Below are positions 5,621 through 10,716 of a stretch of 10,716 nucleotides of DNA, piece by piece. How positions within the stretch are numbered: the stretch's first letter is position 1; each line of letters opens with the position of its first letter. The DNA is from Deltaproteobacteria bacterium (GTDB lineage Bacteria > Desulfobacterota > DSM-4660 > Desulfatiglandales > Desulfatiglandaceae). The stretch is taken from positions 5,410-16,125 of the forward strand of contig DUZB01000043.1 in the NCBI GenBank assembly GCA_013349725.1. The letters run 5' to 3'. Made by a program: the position numbers and the translations under genes. The notes under the pieces were generated by a model. The model searched no databases. It was not told the origin of the DNA and saw nothing but the letters and a program-made list of their open reading frames with translations.

Positions 5621-8600
5621 ATGGCGATTTCACCTTTTGTCCACCTTCATGTGCACACGGAATTCAGCCTTCTGGACGGCGCCATCCGAATAAATCGAAT
5701 GCTGAACAAGGCCCGTGATCTCGAAATGGAATCCGCAGCCATTACGGATCACGGGAACATGTTCGGAATTGTTCAGTTTTATGATCAGGCAGTAAAGAAA
5801 GGGATCAGACCGGTCATCGGATGTGAGGTCTACGTGGCCCCCGGAAACCGGCGTGAAAGATCTCCCTCTTCCGATGGAAGTCCCAATGCCTATCATCTGG
5901 TCCTCCTCGTCATGAATGACCAAGGGTACAAGAACTTGAGCCAGCTCGTGACGTTGGGACACCTGGAAGGATTTTATTACCGTCCCCGCGTTGACATGGA
6001 GCTTCTGAAACAACATAACTCCGGCCTCATTGCCTTGTCGGCCTGCCTGAAAGGAAATATCCCCCACCTAATAAACAGGGGCAGGATAGAAATGGCCAGG
6101 GAAAAGGCCAGGGAGATGGCCGCCATTTTCGACGACCGATTCTACCTGGAAATACAGGCCAATAATCTTCCTGAACAGAAAAAGGTCAACAAAGTCCTTG
6201 GGGAACTTTCAAAGGACCTGTCCCTGCCACTGGTTGCCACAAACGACTGCCACTATCTTAACAGAGAAGATTCAGAATCCCACGACGTACTGCTCTGCAT
6301 TCAGACCGGCAAGTCCGTGGATGATGAAAAGCGGCTCAAGTTTTCATCCGATGAATTCTTTTTTAAGACCGCAGAGGAAATGGAGAAAGATCTTCCGGAA
6401 TTTAAAGAGGCCATTACAAACACCGCCCGGGTGGCAAGCCGCTGCACGTTTGAAATGAAATTTGGCGAATACAAATTTCCCGCCTTTAAAGTACCGGAAG
6501 GACAGAGTCTTGACGACTTGTTTATCCTGCAGTCACGGAAAGGTTTTGAAAGAAGAATCCTTAAGAAGAACGAAGGCAACAACCATTTCACCCAAGAGGT
6601 AAGGAACGAATATAAGGAAAGGCTCGAATTTGAACTCAAGGTCATAATAGACATGGGTTTTCCGGGCTACTTTCTGATCGTAGCCGATTTCATCGAGTAT
6701 GCCCACAAGAACGATATCGCGGTAGGTCCAGGCAGAGGGTCGGCAGCCGGTTCACTGGTAGCCTATTGCCTGAACATCACGGATGTTGAACCCATAAGAT
6801 ATGGTCTTTTGTTTGAACGTTTTCTCAATCCATCAAGAATAAGTATGCCCGACATTGATATCGACTTCGATATCCACGGCAGAGATGCCGTTATCCGATA
6901 TGTCTCTGAGAAATACGGCCGCAACAACGTCAGTCAGATTATCACTTTCGGAAGTATGAAGGCCAGGGGAGTGATAAGGGACGTTGGCAGAAGCCTGAAT
7001 ATCCCATTAGGGGAAGTGGACCGCATTGCCAAACTGGTTCCCGAAGGACCCGGCGTAAAGCTTAAAAACGCCATTGAGGAAGAACCGGAGCTGAAGGCGC
7101 TGGAACAGGGGGAGAACAAATCATTCAAAGATCTCCTGCGCATTTCCCGCGACCTGGAGGGGCTTTCGAGGCATGTTTCCACCCATGCCTGCGGAGTGGT
7201 TATCTCAGACAGATCCCTGGTGGAATACCTTCCCCTGTACAAAGGGTCCAAGGGCGAAATCATGGCCCAGTTCACCATGAACCGCATTGAGCAACTGGGC
7301 CTGATCAAATTTGATTTTTTAGGATTGAAGACCCTCACCGTCATCAAAGAGGCCATCAGGATCATCCGGGAAACCACCGGCACGGAAATCTCCCTCGAAG
7401 ACCTTCCCCTTGATGACGAAGCCCCCTACCAGTTGTGCTCCGAAGGCAGGACAACAGGCGTGTTTCAGCTTGAAAGCACGGGCATGAAAGAACTGGAAAG
7501 AAAACTGAAGCCTGAGGTCATAGAAGATGTGATAGCCCTCATGGCTCTATACAGACCCGGTCCTTTGGGAAGTAATATGATTGATGATTTCGTGAACGGA
7601 AAACACGGAAGGAGCAAAATCAATTATTTTGTGCCGAAACTGGAGCCCATACTGAAAGAGACTTACGGGGTCATTCTCTACCAGGAACAGGTCATGAAGA
7701 TTGCCCAGGTTCTTTCCAGCTATTCCATGGGAGAAGCAGATGAACTCAGGAAGGCCGTTGGAAAAAAGAAACCGGAACTACTGGCAAAACACAGGACGAG
7801 ATTTATAGATGGCGCAGTCGCAAACGGCGTTACTGAAAAACTGGCCCGGACGCTCTTTGATCTGATCGATAAGTTCGGAGGATATGGATTCAATAAATCC
7901 CATTCCGCCGCCTATGCCATGATTGCCTATCAGACAGCCTACCTGAAGGCCTACTATCCGGTGCAGTTCATGGCTTCTCTCTTGACCCAGGATATGGGAA
8001 ACCAGGACAAAACGATCAAGAATATCGCCGAATGCAGGGCCATGGGGATCGATATCCTTCCGCCTGACGTGAACGAAAGCCAGGCGGATTTTTCGGTGGT
8101 AAACTGCCAGATCCGCTTCGGGCTTGCCGCGGTAAAAAACGTGGGGATCAAGGCCGTCGAGATTATGATTGAAGAAAGAAACCAGCACGGCCCTTACAGA
8201 GATCTACTTGACTTCTGCACAAGGGTGGATGGTTCAAAAGTAAACCGACGGGTCATGGAGGGCCTGATTCAATGCGGCGCATTTGACTTTACAGGGGCCG
8301 CCAGATCCCGGCTGTTTGCAGGCCTTGACGACGCGCTGAAAATCTGTGGGGCCAATCACGACCCAAACCAGATGAACATGTTCGGATCCCTTGCTTTCTC
8401 AGGGGCTACGGGAGGCCTTCTCGAGCTGCCTGAAATGGAAGAGTGGGATGAGAAGGAGAAACTGAGACGGGAAAAAGAAGCCCTCGGTTTTTATATCACG
8501 GGGCACCCCCTCTCCGGGTTTCGGGATGAAATGGAAAAGTTTGCCACCTGTTTGATACAGGACCTCCCCACTCAACAAGATAAGTCCGCCGTAAAGGTTG

Positions 8601-9085
8601 CCGGAATTGTGGAAAGCATAAAGATCAAAAGAACCAGAAAAGGCGATAAGATGGCCAGCATCCAGCTGGAAGATCTGACCGGTTCTACCGAAATTATCGT
8701 ATTTCCAAAACTTTTCGCGGATGTTTCTTTCTTACTGAAGGGTGAAGAGGCTCTGCTTGTCAGTGGGGCAGTGGAAGTGGGCGACAACACCGCGAAGATC
8801 ATTGCCAATGAAATTGAAGCACTGGAATCGGTGAAACTGAAGAATGTCAGAGCGGTGCGACTGACCCTGCAACAGAAGGACGCACCAAAAAACCTGCTGG
8901 AAGATTTGAGGGATATTGTCTTCAATTATCCGGGAGATTGCAGGTTGTTTTTCACAATGGAATCCTCTGAAAAAAAGCAGGTCATCATTTCCGCACACAA
9001 TCGTTTTAACGTATCGCCCTGTGGTGCGTTTTTTCAGGAGGTGGAAGGCCTGCTGGGATACAAAGGGGTTGAACTGGTTTTATGA
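5621..9085 (+). CDS. dnaE: DNA polymerase III alpha subunit (DnaE1)
   Basis: This is the replicative C-family polymerase, 1154 residues (E. coli 1160). The N-terminal PHP domain (about 1-280) keeps metal-ligand motifs: HLHVH at 8-12, TDHGN at 42-46, Glu69 in GCEVY, His92, the Cys in SACLKG and the NDCHYL motif; E. coli PHP has lost several of these. The palm has the catalytic pair Asp411/Asp413 in PDIDIDF and a third Asp565 in KFDFLGLKTL, matching E. coli Asp401/403/555. GPGRGSAAGSL and the helix-hairpin-helix/finger region (YGVILYQEQVM, GGYGFNKSHSAAYA) are clear. An internal clamp-binding motif QMNMF lies at 917-921, as in E. coli (920-924), followed by an OB fold (about 985-1070, VAGIVESIKIKRTRKGDKM). 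The family N-terminus fits ATG 5621, though its Shine-Dalgarno (GCGAGA) is weak. hom follows after 30 bases, probably on the same transcript. Confidence 0.98.
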   Translation: MAISPFVHLHVHTEFSLLDGAIRINRMLNKARDLEMESAAITDHGNMFGIVQFYDQAVKKGIRPVIGCEVYVAPGNRRERSPSSDGSPNAYHLVLLVMNDQGYKNLSQLVTLGHLEGFYYRPRVDMELLKQHNSGLIALSACLKGNIPHLINRGRIEMAREKAREMAAIFDDRFYLEIQANNLPEQKKVNKVLGELSKDLSLPLVATNDCHYLNREDSESHDVLLCIQTGKSVDDEKRLKFSSDEFFFKTAEEMEKDLPEFKEAITNTARVASRCTFEMKFGEYKFPAFKVPEGQSLDDLFILQSRKGFERRILKKNEGNNHFTQEVRNEYKERLEFELKVIIDMGFPGYFLIVADFIEYAHKNDIAVGPGRGSAAGSLVAYCLNITDVEPIRYGLLFERFLNPSRISMPDIDIDFDIHGRDAVIRYVSEKYGRNNVSQIITFGSMKARGVIRDVGRSLNIPLGEVDRIAKLVPEGPGVKLKNAIEEEPELKALEQGENKSFKDLLRISRDLEGLSRHVSTHACGVVISDRSLVEYLPLYKGSKGEIMAQFTMNRIEQLGLIKFDFLGLKTLTVIKEAIRIIRETTGTEISLEDLPLDDEAPYQLCSEGRTTGVFQLESTGMKELERKLKPEVIEDVIALMALYRPGPLGSNMIDDFVNGKHGRSKINYFVPKLEPILKETYGVILYQEQVMKIAQVLSSYSMGEADELRKAVGKKKPELLAKHRTRFIDGAVANGVTEKLARTLFDLIDKFGGYGFNKSHSAAYAMIAYQTAYLKAYYPVQFMASLLTQDMGNQDKTIKNIAECRAMGIDILPPDVNESQADFSVVNCQIRFGLAAVKNVGIKAVEIMIEERNQHGPYRDLLDFCTRVDGSKVNRRVMEGLIQCGAFDFTGAARSRLFAGLDDALKICGANHDPNQMNMFGSLAFSGATGGLLELPEMEEWDEKEKLRREKEALGFYITGHPLSGFRDEMEKFATCLIQDLPTQQDKSAVKVAGIVESIKIKRTRKGDKMASIQLEDLTGSTEIIVFPKLFADVSFLLKGEEALLVSGAVEVGDNTAKIIANEIEALESVKLKNVRAVRLTLQQKDAPKNLLEDLRDIVFNYPGDCRLFFTMESSEKKQVIISAHNRFNVSPCGAFFQEVEGLLGYKGVELVL

Positions 9086-9115
9086 CCACAAAATAAATGC
9101 AAGGTAAAAGAAAAC

Positions 9116-10432
9116 ATGAAAAAGATTAACGTGGGGATCATCGGATTTGGAACCGTGGGGGCAGGAACCTTCGAGGCTCTTTCTACAAACCGCCGCATCA
9201 TTGCAGACAGAGTTGGCGCAGAGGTGATTGTCCGGAAAATAGCCGACCTGGATATTGATACAGACAGGGGTATTCCCGTAAAGCCCGGGAGGGAATGTAT
9301 GACCACTGACGCCATGGAGGTCATCAATGATCCCGAAATCCAGATCATTGCGGAACTCATGGGAGGCTTGGGAAAAGCAAAGGAATTCATTTTAAAAGCC
9401 ATGGAAAAAGGAAAGCACGTGGTCACGGCCAATAAAGCCCTGTTAGCCGAACACGGAGAGGAGATCTATAAGGCGGCCGACCAAAACGGGGTCGGTCTCT
9501 GTTTCGAGGCAAGCGTTGGGGGTGGCATCCCCATTATCGGGGCATTGAAAAACGGGCTTTCCGCCAACCGGATCACCACCTGCATGGGCATACTCAATGG
9601 AACATCAAACTACATTCTCACGAAAATGACGAAGAAAAACCTCCCCTATGAGGAAGTGGTTGAGGAGGCCGTAGCCTTAGGTTTTGCCGAAGATCCGCCG
9701 ACCCTGGATGTGGATGGAACGGATGCCGCACACAAGCTGGCCATCCTCATATCGATCATCTTTGGACAAGCCGTCGCTTTTAAGGATATCCCGCGGGAAG
9801 GCATCCTCTCCATAACCCCTGACGATATACGTTTCGCCAGGGAACTTGGCTACAGCATTAAGCTGTTGGCCATCGCCACGGATCTGGGGGAAAAGGTTGA
9901 AGCGCGCGTTCATCCTGCCATGATCCCGAAACATCACATCCTTGCAAATGTCAATGGCGCCTACAACGCCATTTATATTGAAGGCGATTTTGTGGGCCCA
10001 AACCTTTACTACGGCCTTGGGGCCGGGAGAAGACCCACAGGAAGCGCCGTGGTCTCAGACATCATCAGTCTGGCCAGGGAAATACGATCCGGCGCCAAAA
10101 AGCGGTTGTCGCCATTAGCCCATGCTTCTTCCCCTTCAAAAAAGATCGAGATACAGCCGTCCGATGAAATACAAACCCCTTGTTATTTCAGGTTCTCAGC
10201 CCTTGACACCCCGGGGGTTCTCTCAAAAATTGCGGGAATTCTGGCCGACTTTAAAATCAGTATCTCCTCGGTCATTCAGAAAGGCAGGGTCACCAAAGGA
10301 TCCGTACCCCTCGTCATGCTGACCCATAAAGCCCTGGAGAGGGATGCAAAAAAGGCCATTGCCATCATCGACGAACTGGACATGGTTACCGATAAAACCG
10401 TTATGATTCGCGTGGAAGGAAGCAAACTATGA
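9116..10432 (+). CDS. hom: Homoserine dehydrogenase with C-terminal ACT domain
   Basis: This enzyme reduces aspartate semialdehyde to homoserine with NAD(P)H, the branch point to threonine and methionine. The protein is monofunctional, 438 residues, with no aspartokinase domain. The Rossmann fold has GFGTVG at 10-15; TANKALLAEHG and EASVGGGIPII follow. The catalytic region has GILNGTSNYIL and the signature around FAEDPPTLDVDGTDAAHKL, with the Lys of AHK as the usual catalytic candidate. An ACT domain covers about 356-430 (FSALDTPGVLSKIAGILADF), expected to carry feedback inhibition by threonine. The start at ATG 9116 begins directly with the nucleotide-binding strand; an AAGG lies about 11 bases upstream. 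The stop overlaps the next gene's start (ATGA, 10429-10432), so the two are coupled and likely serve one pathway. Confidence 0.97.
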   Translation: MKKINVGIIGFGTVGAGTFEALSTNRRIIADRVGAEVIVRKIADLDIDTDRGIPVKPGRECMTTDAMEVINDPEIQIIAELMGGLGKAKEFILKAMEKGKHVVTANKALLAEHGEEIYKAADQNGVGLCFEASVGGGIPIIGALKNGLSANRITTCMGILNGTSNYILTKMTKKNLPYEEVVEEAVALGFAEDPPTLDVDGTDAAHKLAILISIIFGQAVAFKDIPREGILSITPDDIRFARELGYSIKLLAIATDLGEKVEARVHPAMIPKHHILANVNGAYNAIYIEGDFVGPNLYYGLGAGRRPTGSAVVSDIISLAREIRSGAKKRLSPLAHASSPSKKIEIQPSDEIQTPCYFRFSALDTPGVLSKIAGILADFKISISSVIQKGRVTKGSVPLVMLTHKALERDAKKAIAIIDELDMVTDKTVMIRVEGSKL

Positions 10433-10716
10433 AAAGGACGTCCCGGAAAGGCACGAAATTTATTCTCCTGGTGGGGGACGGCATGGCGGATTATCCCATT
10501 GCGGAACTGGGAGGAAAAACACCGCTGGAAGCAGCGCATACCCCAAACATGGACCGTATTGCGGGCTGCAGGACAGGGCGCGTTGAAACCATTCCAGTGG
10601 GAATGGACCCGGGCAGCGATGTGGCCAACCTTTCTCTGTTGGGATATGACCCTTCGGTTTACCACACAGGGCGGGCCCCATTCGAGGCCGCCAGCATGGG
10701 CGTCTCCCTTTCGCCC
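10429..10716 (+). CDS. ApgM-family phosphotransferase, probable homoserine kinase (3' end cut)
   Basis: Ninety-six N-terminal residues are visible before the window ends; full family members are about 400 residues. The sequence belongs to the cofactor-independent, archaeal-type phosphoglycerate mutase family within the alkaline phosphatase superfamily. LLVGDGMADYP at about 13-23 gives the first metal-binding Asp; KTPLEAAHTPNMD follows; PGSDVANLSLLGYDP carries the expected Ser nucleophile; then TGRAPFEAAS. Bacterial members adjacent to threonine genes form a subgroup described as a proposed homoserine kinase (TIGRFAM hyp_Hser_kinase). The ATGA overlap with hom supports that role over glycolysis, but the visible part cannot separate the two. 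AAGGA at 10416-10420 lies eight bases before ATG, a good ribosome binding site inside hom. Confidence 0.85.
   Translation, partial: MKRTSRKGTKFILLVGDGMADYPIAELGGKTPLEAAHTPNMDRIAGCRTGRVETIPVGMDPGSDVANLSLLGYDPSVYHTGRAPFEAASMGVSLSP

Overview
The window looks like ordinary chromosomal backbone of a Gram-negative, Desulfobacterota-like ('deltaproteobacterial') organism. This placement is an inference from gene style: EF-P with a GenX/EpmA partner, homoserine dehydrogenase followed by an ApgM-like gene, a soluble PAS sensor-kinase-like protein, and moderate GC. There are no phage, IS, CRISPR, tRNA or rRNA signatures. Seven protein genes fill nearly all of the sequence, and two of them are cut by the window edges.

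Left block (+ strand, 1-2200): the 3' part of efp (elongation factor P) overlaps epmA, the lysyl-tRNA-synthetase paralogue that modifies EF-P, by 23 bases. Eighteen bases further on lies an unfamiliar gene for a protein with an N-terminal four-cysteine zinc finger and a C-terminal J domain. A hairpin with a T-run ends this block.

Middle block (- strand, 5238-2327): a cytoplasmic PAS/histidine-kinase/receiver-like protein is followed by rarA (AAA+ replication-fork maintenance ATPase) with a 4-base ATGA stop/start overlap. The kinase-like protein keeps an apparently complete ATP-binding domain. It seems to have lost both phosphoacceptor residues: Gln165 stands where the H-box His is expected and Asn458 where the receiver Asp is expected, and the receiver acidic pair is Ser-Ser. 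It is the most unusual protein here.

Divergent intergenic region (5239-5620): there is no gene. It holds a composite repeat with heptad arms (GTGTCAG on the left, CTGACAC on the right) and embedded hairpins, a second hairpin, 10-bp repeats related to a set found between the J-protein gene and rarA, and a good sigma70-like promoter for dnaE.

Right block (+ strand, 5621-10716): dnaE (replicative polymerase alpha subunit, with apparently intact PHP metal ligands and an internal clamp-binding motif), then hom (homoserine dehydrogenase with an ACT domain), then the start of an ApgM-family gene overlapping hom by ATGA. The hom/ApgM pairing suggests the ApgM-like protein supplies the homoserine kinase step of threonine synthesis. 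No wholly new multi-gene system is evident. The best leads are the phosphoacceptor-less kinase coupled to rarA, the zinc-finger/J protein, the ApgM-like gene and the composite intergenic repeat.
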